Positions 9,007 through 17,464 of a DNA stretch of 64,000 nt are shown in pieces. The notes beneath the pieces were generated by a model that searched no databases, was not told the origin of the DNA, and saw only the letters and a list, made by a program, of their open reading frames with translations. How positions within the stretch are numbered: the stretch's first letter is position 1; each line of letters starts with the position of its first letter. Both the position numbers and the translations under genes were made by a program. The stretch comes from Tenuibacillus multivorans (GTDB lineage: Bacteria > Bacillota > Bacilli > Bacillales > Alkalibacillaceae): the NCBI RefSeq assembly GCF_900103915.1, contig NZ_FNIG01000001.1:124001-188000 (forward strand), in the 5' to 3' direction.

Positions 9007-10200
9007 TTATTGTCCGTAGAAAATATGGTATAGGTTTTGATTTTGCCCTCGGGCAAATACGTCAATACGGTTAGGCCCCCACGATACAGAAGCGGGATGT
9101 GAGGTTAAATTACCACCAAGACTTTGCCAATTCTCCCATTGTTGGCCATTCCAAGTACGCTTATAAAGCTGATTGTCTGTGCCTCTAACAAAGACATCGA
9201 TTTGATTGGTGCCCCGTGATGAAGCAGTAGGTGCTCCGATTAAGGTACCGCCAAGGCTTTCCCAGTCACTCCACTGGTTACCGTTCCACCACTTGTGAAT
9301 TAGGTCTTGGTTCTGCCCTCTAGCGAAAACATCAATACGGTTTTGCCCCCAAGACACCGCGGCAGGGTGTGAGGTTAAATTGCCACCAAGGTCTTGCCAA
9401 TCTTCCCAGCGCTGGCCATTCCAAGTTCTTTTATAAAGGCGGTTGTTCGTACCTCTGACAAAGACATCAATTTGATTGGAACGTTGTGAAGAAGCGGCAG
9501 GACCACTAGTTAGGGTACCACCGAGGCTTTCCCAGCCACTCCACTGGTTTCCGTTCCACCAAATATGGTAAAGGTTTTGGTCTGTTCCTCTCGCAAACAC
9601 ATCAATGCGGTTAGGTCCCCAAGAGACAGCAGAAGGTGGTGAAGTTAGATTACCACCAAGGCTTTCCCAGCCACTCCATTGATTACCATTCCACCACTTG
9701 TGAATTAATTCTTGGTTTGGACCACCTGCAAAGACATCTAATCGATTAGCTGACCAAGATGAAACGCCAGGAGCTGAGCTTAATGTACCGCCTAAGTTTT
9801 CCCAACTTGACCAACCTGGTGTAGGCTGTTCTCCATTCCCATTCCCGTTAAGTTGATTTAAAGTAATTTGGATAACATTGGTTAAAATACGATCAATTAG
9901 GTTTTGAGGGACATTAAATTGTCTAAGGAAAAGGTTGACCCATGGGATTTGTCTTCTAAATTGGTCATAAATCTGGCTAGCGGATTGGTTTGTATTAGCT
10001 TGATTTAAGGTGAAGTTGACAACTAGTAAGAAAACATAATCAATAAATTGTCTGTTTACGCCAGATCGGGTCAGTTGAGTATATAAGTTATTATGCTGTG
10101 ATCTCAAGATTTGCATGACTTGTTGAGCATTTGGTTGACGAACACTGTAATAATCATACATAGGTACATATACAGGTTCATTAAATGGATATCTATACAT
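9007..10200 (-). CDS. Six-repeat Trp/Gly-rich beta-propeller protein (PLL/DUF346 lectin-like)
   Basis: After a 130-residue N-terminal region rich in Asn, Gln and Tyr, six repeats of about 45 residues follow, each of the form W-x-L-G-G-x-L-x-S-x-P-(...)-R-I-D-V-F-A-R-G-x-x-x-x-L-Y-x-x-x-W-N-G. This is the blade pattern of DUF346 / PLL-type fucose-binding propellers. Repeats 3 and 5 end LYKRTWNGQ whereas 1, 2 and 4 end KWWNG or IWWNG, so units 3-4 and 5-6 look like a recent duplication of a two-blade unit. There is no signal peptide, so it is cytosolic or a spore-surface protein. The start follows TGGAGGAATTTAA. Confidence 0.75.
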   Translation of the reverse strand: MYRYPFNEPVYVPMYDYYSVRQPNAQQVMQILRSQHNNLYTQLTRSGVNRQFIDYVFLLVVNFTLNQANTNQSASQIYDQFRRQIPWVNLFLRQFNVPQNLIDRILTNVIQITLNQLNGNGNGEQPTPGWSSWENLGGTLSSAPGVSSWSANRLDVFAGGPNQELIHKWWNGNQWSGWESLGGNLTSPPSAVSWGPNRIDVFARGTDQNLYHIWWNGNQWSGWESLGGTLTSGPAASSQRSNQIDVFVRGTNNRLYKRTWNGQRWEDWQDLGGNLTSHPAAVSWGQNRIDVFARGQNQDLIHKWWNGNQWSDWESLGGTLIGAPTASSRGTNQIDVFVRGTDNQLYKRTWNGQQWENWQSLGGNLTSHPASVSWGPNRIDVFARGQNQNLYHIFYGQ

Positions 10201-10395
10201 TTAAATTCCTCCAGTTTTTAATTAATATATGCAACCAGTAGGCTAAACGGAATTCGATGTGAAGAGATTGAAAAAATACTGTAAAACAAAAAATCTATTG
10301 AAACAGAAATTTATATAAATAATTAGATACACACATACCATAATAGTTTCTATGAAATATATTAAAGTAAATATGTTAAAAAGGAGGTTATTAAG

Positions 10396-10605
10396 TTGCA
10401 AAAATCCATTTGTGAATTACTAGAAAATATTCCTCCTGGAACACAAATAGAAGAAATAATGGTTAATGGAGAGGATGTATCAAAGGTAGAAGAATTGATG
10501 GAATTTGATCCTTTAACTGGCTTAGTATACTTCACTAATAGTTCTAATAATACTTTTGTGGCTAACTGTCAAAAGATAGATATGATTGAGTTTAAGAGTG
10601 AATAA
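10396..10605 (+). CDS. Small hypothetical protein (69 aa)
   Basis: The start is TTG at 10396 after AAGGAGGTTATTAAG, a near-perfect ribosome site. The product is acidic and soluble (CELLENIPPGTQIEEIMVNG) with no membrane segment and no family I recognise. The strong site and a terminator 20 bases after the stop support a real gene. Confidence 0.6.
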   Translation: MQKSICELLENIPPGTQIEEIMVNGEDVSKVEELMEFDPLTGLVYFTNSSNNTFVANCQKIDMIEFKSE

Positions 10606-10625
10606 ACAAGAGTTAAAGTCATTTC

Positions 10626-10660
10626 AAAAAAACATCTCCTGGACTCAGGAGATGTTTTAA
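10626..10660. terminator. Bidirectional terminator
   Basis: AAAACATCTCCTG pairs with CAGGAGATGTTTT around a short loop, between two convergent genes. Confidence 0.85.
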
Positions 10661-10675
10661 TTATGCAAAAGTTGA

Positions 10676-11611
10676 CTAGGTCTGCGTATTCTTTCGATCA
10701 TGAATTTTTAATATGAGTTTCGAGAATTGATTGACAAAAGGTAGGGCAATTAAGGAGCTCAGAACGTTAAATATAACACTGATATGAGCAAGCTGTATAT
10801 CCGGTCGATCTGCTAAATGAGTACCTATTTCGGATAGTACACCAATGAGTGGGAAAAAGACGATTACACCTAAGACATTAAGCCAAAAATGAGACCAAGC
10901 CGTGAGTCTTGCTTCTCGACCTCCACCGATTGAAGCAAGCCAAGCATCAACACAGGTACCTATATTGGCCCCTAGTACAACGGCTACGGCTGTATCTAAT
11001 TGCAAGGATCCAGCTGCTATAAATCCCATCATAATACCTGTTGTAGCTGTACTTGATTGAATAATAGCTGTCATAACAGCACCAAATATAACAGCTAGGA
11101 AAAGGTTGCTGTCTAAGCTTAAAAACAATTCATGCACCTTCTCCATTTCTCTAAGCGGTGCTGCTAATGTTTTAAATCCCCACATAGCACCAAATACAGC
11201 AGATAACCCTAGTAAAGCCATACCACTATTTCTTATAGCTTTTCTATTAATTAGAAATAAGATTCCCCCGATGATGGCAATGGGAATAATCAAAGCATTA
11301 ATTTCTAACGTAATGATTTCGGCTGTGATCGTTGTCCCAATATTCGCACCTAAAATAATCCCAATGGCTTGAGAGAAGGTGAGCATTTGTCCGGCAACTA
11401 ATCCAATTACTATAATTGATACGGCAGAGCTACTTTGTAGTATGGCGGTAACCACGATGCCTAATAAAAGCCCTTTCCAGGGTGAATCGGTTAATACAGC
11501 CAGCCAATTTTTTAATCGATCAGCAGATAAGTTAAAAAGTCCTGTTCTTACAAGAAACATTCCAAATAAGAACAATCCTAACGTAAGGATAAATAATATT
11601 AATTGGATCAT
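10676..11611 (-). CDS. Na/Pi cotransporter family protein (YqeW-like)
   Basis: The 311-residue membrane protein carries the duplicated signature of the Na+/phosphate cotransporter II family: AILQSSSAVSIIVIG and GANIGTTITAE in the first half, AIIQSSTATTGIMMG and GANIGTCVDAW in the second. About eight membrane segments flank these QSS re-entrant loops. It lacks the C-terminal PhoU-like domain of longer relatives, and its length matches B. subtilis YqeW. Expected role: low-affinity Na+-coupled phosphate movement. It stands alone. Confidence 0.9.
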   Translation of the reverse strand: MIQLILFILTLGLFLFGMFLVRTGLFNLSADRLKNWLAVLTDSPWKGLLLGIVVTAILQSSSAVSIIVIGLVAGQMLTFSQAIGIILGANIGTTITAEIITLEINALIIPIAIIGGILFLINRKAIRNSGMALLGLSAVFGAMWGFKTLAAPLREMEKVHELFLSLDSNLFLAVIFGAVMTAIIQSSTATTGIMMGFIAAGSLQLDTAVAVVLGANIGTCVDAWLASIGGGREARLTAWSHFWLNVLGVIVFFPLIGVLSEIGTHLADRPDIQLAHISVIFNVLSSLIALPFVNQFSKLILKIHDRKNTQT

Positions 11612-11662
11612 TGCGCCACCCCCTTTCCAAAAATATTAAAGATTAATACACGATTTGAATTT

Positions 11663-11699
11663 AATAGAGTAGGGAGCTTGGTCATTTCCCTACTCTATT
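11663..11699. terminator. Long hairpin terminator for the 11721-11927 gene
   Basis: AATAGAGTAGGGA pairs perfectly over 13 bases with TCCCTACTCTATT. It lies just past the stop of the minus-strand small gene and upstream of the Na/Pi gene. Confidence 0.75.
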
Positions 11700-11720
11700 A
11701 AGGGAGATGTTGAATCATTT

Positions 11721-11927
11721 TTAATCCTTAAAGCGTTCGGTTGAATCCTGCAATGCAAGAACTTTTTCTGGGACTGGGCGAACAGTAATGGATTTTGGTT
11801 CCGGCTCTCGATCTTCTATAAAAGTACTTAGCATTTTGGTTGTTTCTTGCTTAGTTAGTACTCTTATTGCAACTCCACCACAAATGAAAAGTCCAGCGAA
11901 TAGGGAAAACAGTAATACTTCGATCAT
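11721..11927 (-). CDS. Small single-pass membrane protein (68 aa), unknown
   Basis: One membrane helix (residues 2-22) is followed by a charged cytoplasmic tail rich in Glu, Lys and Pro. ATG 11927 follows AAAAGGGGGTGAAAAC, a strong ribosome site. No known family is recognised. It is separated from the Na/Pi gene by a terminator, so they are not one operon. Confidence 0.55.
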   Translation of the reverse strand: MIEVLLFSLFAGLFICGGVAIRVLTKQETTKMLSTFIEDREPEPKSITVRPVPEKVLALQDSTERFKD

Positions 11928-12076
11928 GTTTTCACCCCCTTTTGTTAATTACATTATGTAGGTGAACGGGGACATGCTTGGGTAAGGGGAATGGGAAAGG
12001 TTAAAATGTGTGGACAACTAAACACAGTAGTGGAAAAGATAGATATAGTAAGTTATAGAAATGAGGAATATAATAA

Positions 12077-12115
12077 TGGCACCAACCATCTGATCTGATG
12101 ATTGGTGCCACTTTT
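12077..12115 (+). terminator. Strong hairpin followed by T-run
   Basis: TGGCACCAACCATC pairs with GATGATTGGTGCCA over 14 positions with one mismatch; CTTTT follows. No convincing gene precedes it; a 30-codon frame from ATG 12006 ends inside it. Confidence 0.7.
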
Positions 12116-12150
12116 GATTAAATTTATATCATAATTTGGACTTTGTTGAT

Positions 12151-12191
12151 TGTTCATAGCGGTGTACTTTCTTAAGTTCACCGCATGAACA
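12151..12191. repeat. Long near-perfect hairpin without T-run
   Basis: TGTTCAT (12151-12157) and ATGAACA (12185-12191) enclose GCGGTGTACTT / AAGTTCACCGC (one mismatch) with a 4-base TCTT loop, giving an 18-pair stem apart from one bulged A. No T-run follows, so it is not an ordinary terminator. Confidence 0.65.
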
Positions 12192-12269
12192 CAAACCCTA
12201 ATTCTTTTACCACTCTCTCTTAAGGAGATCCTTTTTGTTTATTAAAATTAAATTATCTACTAAAGAAAA

Positions 12270-12395
12270 CTTGTCGATTGACGAGTCTTTTAGGCGAAGT
12301 CAGAGAAGTAGTTGCACTTATGCAGGTAAGATAAATTTTTATTTTCTTACCTACCAAAAAAATCGCGGGACTCATCAATACGATGTCGCCCCACG
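12270..12395. repeat. Structured non-coding element, probable dispersed Bacillaceae repeat
   Basis: CGATTGACGAGTC near 12275 is mirrored by GACTCATCAATACG near 12370, and between them AGGTAAGA...TCTTACCT (about 12325-12353) forms an inner hairpin. I recall similar sequence from other halophilic bacilli, which needs a database search. A 68-codon frame (12235-12441) crosses it but has no ribosome site of its own and a composition unlike a protein, so I treat it as non-coding. Confidence 0.45.
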
Positions 12396-12437
12396 AATTT
12401 TTATGTTACTAAGCTTTGCCCAGACTCTCGGAATCGT

Positions 12438-13253
12438 TTAGAGGTTTGCACCAAAGTAAACGCTAAGCCTTACTAAATCTTGGATTTCATTATCTCTTGG
12501 ACTACGTGTATAAACCCAAATCTCTCCAACATTTGAAGTTGGCTGTTGGTCAAATGGTAGAGAGCTTTGGAACCAACCGTATGCTGGCGCTCCAAGGCTT
12601 GCTGTAACAGAACGTTCATTTGATACAACGACACCATTACTATCACGAACTTGATGAAGAACGTTTCCTTCAAAAGCTCTTGCCCATCCAGCAATCTGTT
12701 GGTTATTCATTAAGACTGTACCAGGCACTGGAGTAATGACGGCGATATTTTCTGACGTTGGTAATGGAATAATTAGAGAAAAACCTGGCCAAATGGTCTC
12801 AGGCGAGAATCCAGGACGACCTAAATTGGCTCGAATAATGTTGGATCGGTGAATGCCAAAACGTTGTTCAATTTGGTAAAGATTATCTCCTGGTTCAACA
12901 TTGTAAATTTTGGCTGGAACAACTAATTGTTGACCAATATTAATAGAGTCTGGATTATTGATTTCATTAATTCCAGCAATTAACTCAATATTCGCAGAAA
13001 ATCTGGTTGATAATTGATTAAGTGTATCACCTGGTGAGACGTGATAAAAAGTAGAAGCATAAGTAGTTGTGACCCTGGATGGAATCACTAGAATCTGTCC
13101 TGGAAATATCATTCCCGGGTTGGCTACTGGTGGATATAAGTAATTAGCATCTGCAATAGCTTGTGATGTACTGGAAAACTGATTAGCAATACTATAGAGT
13201 GTATCACCCTGTTGGACGGTATAAATAAAGTGGGTATTAGTTGAAATTCCCAT
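12438..13253 (-). CDS. LysM / Gmad2 spore-type protein
   Basis: Three LysM modules lie in tandem: YTVQQGDTLYSIANQFSS (from about residue 10), YHVSPGDTLNQLSTRFSA (from about 70) and YNVEPGDNLYQIEQRFG (from about 117). After a Pro-rich hinge, the last 100 residues (VITPVPGTVLMN to VYFGANL) form a Gmad2 immunoglobulin-like domain known from spore germination proteins. There is no signal peptide, which fits assembly onto the spore from the mother cell. Probable role: peptidoglycan-binding spore coat or cortex protein. The start follows AGGAGATGATCGCATT. Confidence 0.85.
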   Translation of the reverse strand: MGISTNTHFIYTVQQGDTLYSIANQFSSTSQAIADANYLYPPVANPGMIFPGQILVIPSRVTTTYASTFYHVSPGDTLNQLSTRFSANIELIAGINEINNPDSINIGQQLVVPAKIYNVEPGDNLYQIEQRFGIHRSNIIRANLGRPGFSPETIWPGFSLIIPLPTSENIAVITPVPGTVLMNNQQIAGWARAFEGNVLHQVRDSNGVVVSNERSVTASLGAPAYGWFQSSLPFDQQPTSNVGEIWVYTRSPRDNEIQDLVRLSVYFGANL

Positions 13254-13351
13254 AATGCGATCATCTCCTATATATAAGAAAGATATATTGCATTATATGA
13301 ATCAGGGCCCATAGTTGTTTCTAGGAATTAAAATCGAATTGTGTAACTTTA

Positions 13352-14206
13352 TTAATTTTTTAAATGCTGAAATCGTCTTTTACCTTTTTCAGCAAATCTT
13401 TGCCATTTCCTGAATAAATTCATGTATCGAGATAACTTTTTATAATCATCTGGCGCTTCAATCGGATCTTCAATGCCATTCACGATTAACGTGATTTTAA
13501 ATCGTTCACCTGGTTCATCTATAAAATGCGAACCAATCTTAAATAGATCAGCCTTTGAAAACAAGTCATGCAGCCTTAAGTTAATTTGACGAAACGTTTC
13601 CATATTCACATCTCTTGTATAACCAATATTAATAATGAGCTGCTTTCCGTCTGTAAAATCCTCAGGTAAATAAGGTGTAGAAATTAAATATTTTAATGGA
13701 ATATCAAAGGATTCGCCTTCAACAGTGTGAATAAATAGAGGACCTTTAGCTTTATTAATAAACGTTTCAATGTCTTGAAAATCGATATTCATGTCTCCTG
13801 GTTCTTCAATAATCTGCTTAAGTGATTGAATGGTCTGTTCCTCGATTGAGTTAAACGTTTGATTCGCCTCTCGTATGGTGGTGCTATTATCGATTAGTTT
13901 CATTAATTCATCACTATGGAAATAAATCACCGCATTACAAATTTCTTTCATTCTAAAATATTGGGTCGTAGCGGTTTGAAATCTCTTTTTCCCCTCAAAA
14001 CGGAAAGGAAACCGAAATATCCCAATGAGTAAGTCTTTTTGCTCTTTTAAAGCATAAAGTTGATTCGTCAAATCCTCTGTCTCACTCGGATTACCTCCAA
14101 TAAAACGATAGAAACTAATATTGTTCGATAAAATGTCTTTTGTTTCAGGCTTGTCCAATTCAGAGACCTCATGGCTGATTTGATAAATTTTTTCAGTAGT
14201 TTCCAT
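13352..14206 (-). CDS. Divergent FtsZ/tubulin-fold protein lacking the GTP-binding half
   Basis: From residue 60 the 284-residue protein aligns by eye, essentially end to end, with the second half of bacterial FtsZ: LLIGIFRFPFRFEGKKR matches the FtsZ strand and loop TVGVVTRPFTFEGRKR; MNIDFQDIETFI matches the T7 loop LINLDFADVKTIM with the key N-x-D-x-x-D kept (N140, D142, D145); KQLIINIGYTRDVNMETF matches GVLMNITGGTNLSLYEV; and the end KITLIVNG matches VVTVIATG. The first 60 residues contain no GxGGxG loop, and the tubulin signature GGGTGTG is reduced to GGNPSE (37-42). GTP binding is therefore very unlikely. ATG 14206 is chosen over 14236 because AGGAG lies 8 bases before it. It has no operon partner. 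Confidence 0.75.
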   Translation of the reverse strand: METTEKIYQISHEVSELDKPETKDILSNNISFYRFIGGNPSETEDLTNQLYALKEQKDLLIGIFRFPFRFEGKKRFQTATTQYFRMKEICNAVIYFHSDELMKLIDNSTTIREANQTFNSIEEQTIQSLKQIIEEPGDMNIDFQDIETFINKAKGPLFIHTVEGESFDIPLKYLISTPYLPEDFTDGKQLIINIGYTRDVNMETFRQINLRLHDLFSKADLFKIGSHFIDEPGERFKITLIVNGIEDPIEAPDDYKKLSRYMNLFRKWQRFAEKGKRRFQHLKN

Positions 14207-14318
14207 AAACTCGACTCCTATTTGAACATTTTTCATTATTATAGAGTATAACTAAATAGAAATTTGTCACAGGGTGTTATAAATGAACACTAGTTTTGTA
14301 GAAAGAGACAGAAAAAGC

Positions 14319-14339
14319 GAGTATCCTAACGAGATACTC
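14319..14339 (-). terminator. Terminator of the MBL-fold hydrolase gene
   Basis: GAGTATC/GATACTC with further outer pairing, followed on the minus strand by GCTTTTTC. Confidence 0.7.
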
Positions 14340-14352
14340 ACTCGTTTTAAAT

Positions 14353-15129
14353 TTAAAACTCTTTTTCTTCACCATAACCCATGATAACGACTTTTGTTTC
14401 TTCATAGTCTTTTAAAAATTCCTCTAATTCTTGATCCTTATCAATCATATTCTCAACAACTGGGAATTCTTTTAATAATTGATTTAATGAATCAGGAGAG
14501 GGTGCTGTTTGTCTTGTAGGGAATGTATGACTTGGAATAACATATTGAACGTCTAATAAATGTTTCACCGCATATGATGCTTCCCTTGGCCCCATCGTGA
14601 AATGTCCTGATGAAGATAATATAGCAATATCAGGGTTGTACACATCTTGAATCAGCTTCATGTCAGAAATTAACGCTGTGTCGCCCGAATGGTATAGTGT
14701 ATGATCATCAACAAAATCAAACACATAACCTGCGGATTTACCTGAGTAGATGGGGGACCCTTGAGTTTCTTTATATGAAGAAGTATGTAATGCCTGTACC
14801 ATGGTGACGCTCACATCATCAAAGGAAACGGTACCACCAAAGTTGATTGGTAGGACGTTCTTCATGCCCTGCTGAAGTAGAATTAAAGCTAATTCGTATT
14901 GAGCGACAAACATGACATCAGGGTTGTGCTCAATAAATTTCGATAGACCACTCGTATGATCAAAATGGCCATGTGTTAAGAATACACAATCGATAGAGCT
15001 GAAAAACTCCTTATTGTCTAGCTTTTTTGGAAATCCAGGATTTAAATCAAAGAACGGATCAATTAAATAGTTTTTCCCCTCTCGACTAGTCAAAACATAC
15101 ATAGCATGTCCCAAACGTAATACTTTCAT
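14353..15129 (-). CDS. Metallo-beta-lactamase-fold hydrolase (UPF0173-like)
   Basis: The zinc-site motif LTHGHFDHTSG (HxHxDH) is near residue 50, a second-shell HSGDTALI near 155 and a late SHTFPTR near 200, the order found in YtkL/UPF0173 metal-dependent hydrolases. The family start MKVLRLGHA is at 15129, preceded by GGGGGGATTTTG; an upstream in-frame start would add nine residues without a ribosome site. At 258 residues it is a little longer than the usual 225-230. Substrate unknown. Confidence 0.85.
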   Translation of the reverse strand: MKVLRLGHAMYVLTSREGKNYLIDPFFDLNPGFPKKLDNKEFFSSIDCVFLTHGHFDHTSGLSKFIEHNPDVMFVAQYELALILLQQGMKNVLPINFGGTVSFDDVSVTMVQALHTSSYKETQGSPIYSGKSAGYVFDFVDDHTLYHSGDTALISDMKLIQDVYNPDIAILSSSGHFTMGPREASYAVKHLLDVQYVIPSHTFPTRQTAPSPDSLNQLLKEFPVVENMIDKDQELEEFLKDYEETKVVIMGYGEEKEF

Positions 15130-15309
15130 CAAAATCCCCCCATAAAAGTTTCTCATACAGTCTATTCGGGGAATTATGGAATATGAATCGATTTACTTAT
15201 TCCTGGTAAATGTTTATGTTGGAATGACTAATCCTACTCCTAAATTTTACAAAAAATTAATTGGGTTCTATTCACACATACTTTAAAATGGTATTGGGAG
15301 GGGATGTTA

Positions 15310-16002
15310 ATGATAAATCAGTCTTGGAGTGAAGAGGCGCCATTTATCGCTCCTTTTGATATCCATCATTTGGTATATATTATCATTGTGGTGGCTCTGC
15401 TTGGATTATTATTATTCAATAAAGAGAAAATTAAATCTAACGCCCATAGGATTGGTGCCGTTATCCTAACGATTTCGATCCTACAGCAAATCATGCTTTA
15501 TTCATGGTATATCTTTGAGACCGGGTTTAACATCTCTGAATCACTTCCATTACATATTTCAAGGATTAGCTCTTTATTGGGTATTTACTTTATAATGACC
15601 AAAAACTTTAAAGTTCTCGATGTACTATTCTTCTTTAGTATATTTGCTTACGGTTCATTTTTATATCCGCAAAGAATCTATGAGATCACACATATCATGG
15701 GTCTATCCTTTCTAATTAATCATGCGATCACGATTTTACTACCGTATTTTGCATATATAGCCTTTGGTTGGCGGCCAACATTTAAATCATTTATTAGGGC
15801 ATATGTCATCTTTGTCGTATATTTAATGTTCGTTTACCTTCTTAATCCATTAATTGATGGGAACTATTTTTATTTAAAATATCGCCCGTTTTTAGACAAT
15901 TGGTCTGATTATCTTTACATTCCAGGTGTATTGATTATTACGTTTATAGGGTTTTTACTATTTTATAGGGTTGTAAAGTTAATCGAACGAGCACGGAGAT
16001 GA
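15310..16002 (+). CDS. YwaF-family integral membrane protein
   Basis: The 230-residue protein has about seven membrane helices with the pattern PFDIHHLVYIIIV, LQQIMLYSWYIFETG, SLPLHISRISSLLG, HIMGLSFLINHAITILLPY and NYFYLKYRPFLDN, recognisable as the TIGR02206/YwaF family of unknown function. Conserved His and charged residues within helices suggest a channel or enzyme. ATG 15310 is favoured over 15304 because GGGAGGGG directly abuts the earlier one. Confidence 0.85.
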   Translation: MINQSWSEEAPFIAPFDIHHLVYIIIVVALLGLLLFNKEKIKSNAHRIGAVILTISILQQIMLYSWYIFETGFNISESLPLHISRISSLLGIYFIMTKNFKVLDVLFFFSIFAYGSFLYPQRIYEITHIMGLSFLINHAITILLPYFAYIAFGWRPTFKSFIRAYVIFVVYLMFVYLLNPLIDGNYFYLKYRPFLDNWSDYLYIPGVLIITFIGFLLFYRVVKLIERARR

Positions 16003-16144
16003 ATAAGATAGATAAGTCGTTCGGAAAATACCAAACATGTGGATGAATCCTTGTTACACATTTATTAATCGATAGCGATTAGAAAAAATTGCAAAATTAA
16101 TTTCTAATCTTATGGGGAATTTATAGTGTGTAAGGAGGATCAAT

Positions 16145-17464
16145 ATGTCGCAGTCAGAAAAAAACGAGAACAACATGAAATGGTGGCAGCTATCTCTATT
16201 CGGGGTTGGCTGTACGATTGGGACAGGTTTCTTTTTGGGCACCAGTATCGGTATTCAACAGGGTGGACCATCTATAGTAATCGCGATTGTATTGGCTGGA
16301 ATCTCAACATATATTGTGTTTAATGCTTTAGCAAAATTAACGGCAAATCATCCTGAAAAGGGAGCATTCCGTACCTATGCTAAGCAAGCGTATGGCCACT
16401 GGGCTGGGTTTAGTGTTGGATGGATGTATTGGTTTGCAGAAATACTAATCATGGGAAGTCAGCTTACTGCACTGTCTATTTTTTCGCAATTTTGGTTTCC
16501 GAACTTCCCATTGTGGTTATTTGCACTTGGGTATGCATCACTAGGACTAGTTGTTTTATTAGTGGGCGCAAAAAAATTAAGTAGAATTGAAAATATATTT
16601 GCTGTCATGAAGCTGGCTGCCATAATCATGTTTGTTGTGATTGCTGGGGCTTTTGTTTTGGGGTTGTTTGATGGCGTAAAACAATTACATATTCCTCGCA
16701 CTATTGATGATATATTTCCAACAGGATTAATGGGATTTTGGGCAAGTCTAATTTTTGCCTTCTATGCATTCGGAGGCATTGAGGTTATGGGGCTCATGGC
16801 TGTTCAATTAAAACAGCCAAAAGAAGCCCCCAAATCAGGTAGAGTGATGATTTTAACCCTTGTCATAATTTACGCTATCTCCCTAATCTTAGCATTAGTT
16901 TTAGTGCCTTGGGATGTATTTAATACCGAAGAAAGTCCATTCATTGTTGCATTGAAGGACTTTGATTTAGGGTTTGTCCCACATATTTTTAACGGAGCAT
17001 TAATTGTTGCAGGTTTTTCCACCATGGTTGCCTCATTCTATGGTGTCACGACGATCCTAGTATCCTTAGCTCAAGATGGAGATGCGCCTTCCTTCTTCGC
17101 AAAAAAAGGTAAATTAGCTGTACCAGTTCCTTCTCTAGGTTTACTTATTGTTGGGATCGCTGGATCGATTGTGATGGCTTTAGTACTTCCAGAGAAAATT
17201 TATACTTATATTACGACTGGTGCTGGTTTAATGCTTCTTTACAATTGGATATTTATTATCTTATCTGCTAGAAAGTTACAAACAGCCTCCCTAAAAGACC
17301 ACATTCAATACTATGCTGGAATAGCATTGTTACTTGCTGGTGTTACAGGCACGTTGTTCGATCAAACAAACCGCCCTGGATTTTTCATTAGTCTAGGAAT
17401 TGTCGGTTTAATCGGGATTGTTGTATTTTTTATGAACAAAAAGTGGGTAAAAGAAACTTATTAA
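16145..17464 (+). CDS. Amino acid permease, APC superfamily
   Basis: Twelve membrane helices and the helix-1 motif GVGCTIGTGFFLGTSIGIQQ mark an amino acid/proton symporter of the APC family. Helix 6 holds FAFYAFGGIEVMG, the unwound substrate site of the fold. Substrate cannot be assigned. The start follows AAGGAGGATCAAT. The gene converges on the LysE-family exporter, with stop codons overlapping by 4 bases, so an importer and an exporter of amino acids meet tail to tail. Confidence 0.9.
   Translation: MSQSEKNENNMKWWQLSLFGVGCTIGTGFFLGTSIGIQQGGPSIVIAIVLAGISTYIVFNALAKLTANHPEKGAFRTYAKQAYGHWAGFSVGWMYWFAEILIMGSQLTALSIFSQFWFPNFPLWLFALGYASLGLVVLLVGAKKLSRIENIFAVMKLAAIIMFVVIAGAFVLGLFDGVKQLHIPRTIDDIFPTGLMGFWASLIFAFYAFGGIEVMGLMAVQLKQPKEAPKSGRVMILTLVIIYAISLILALVLVPWDVFNTEESPFIVALKDFDLGFVPHIFNGALIVAGFSTMVASFYGVTTILVSLAQDGDAPSFFAKKGKLAVPVPSLGLLIVGIAGSIVMALVLPEKIYTYITTGAGLMLLYNWIFIILSARKLQTASLKDHIQYYAGIALLLAGVTGTLFDQTNRPGFFISLGIVGLIGIVVFFMNKKWVKETY

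Noticed and set aside
12006-12098. 30-codon frame from ATG 12006
   Set aside because: It ends inside the stem of a strong terminator and has only a weak ribosome site. Too short to support.
12235-12441. 68-codon open frame in a gene-free region
   Set aside because: It crosses inverted repeats, and its peptide has no recognisable features. The AAGGAG site at 12222 is near, but the structured DNA explains the sequence better.
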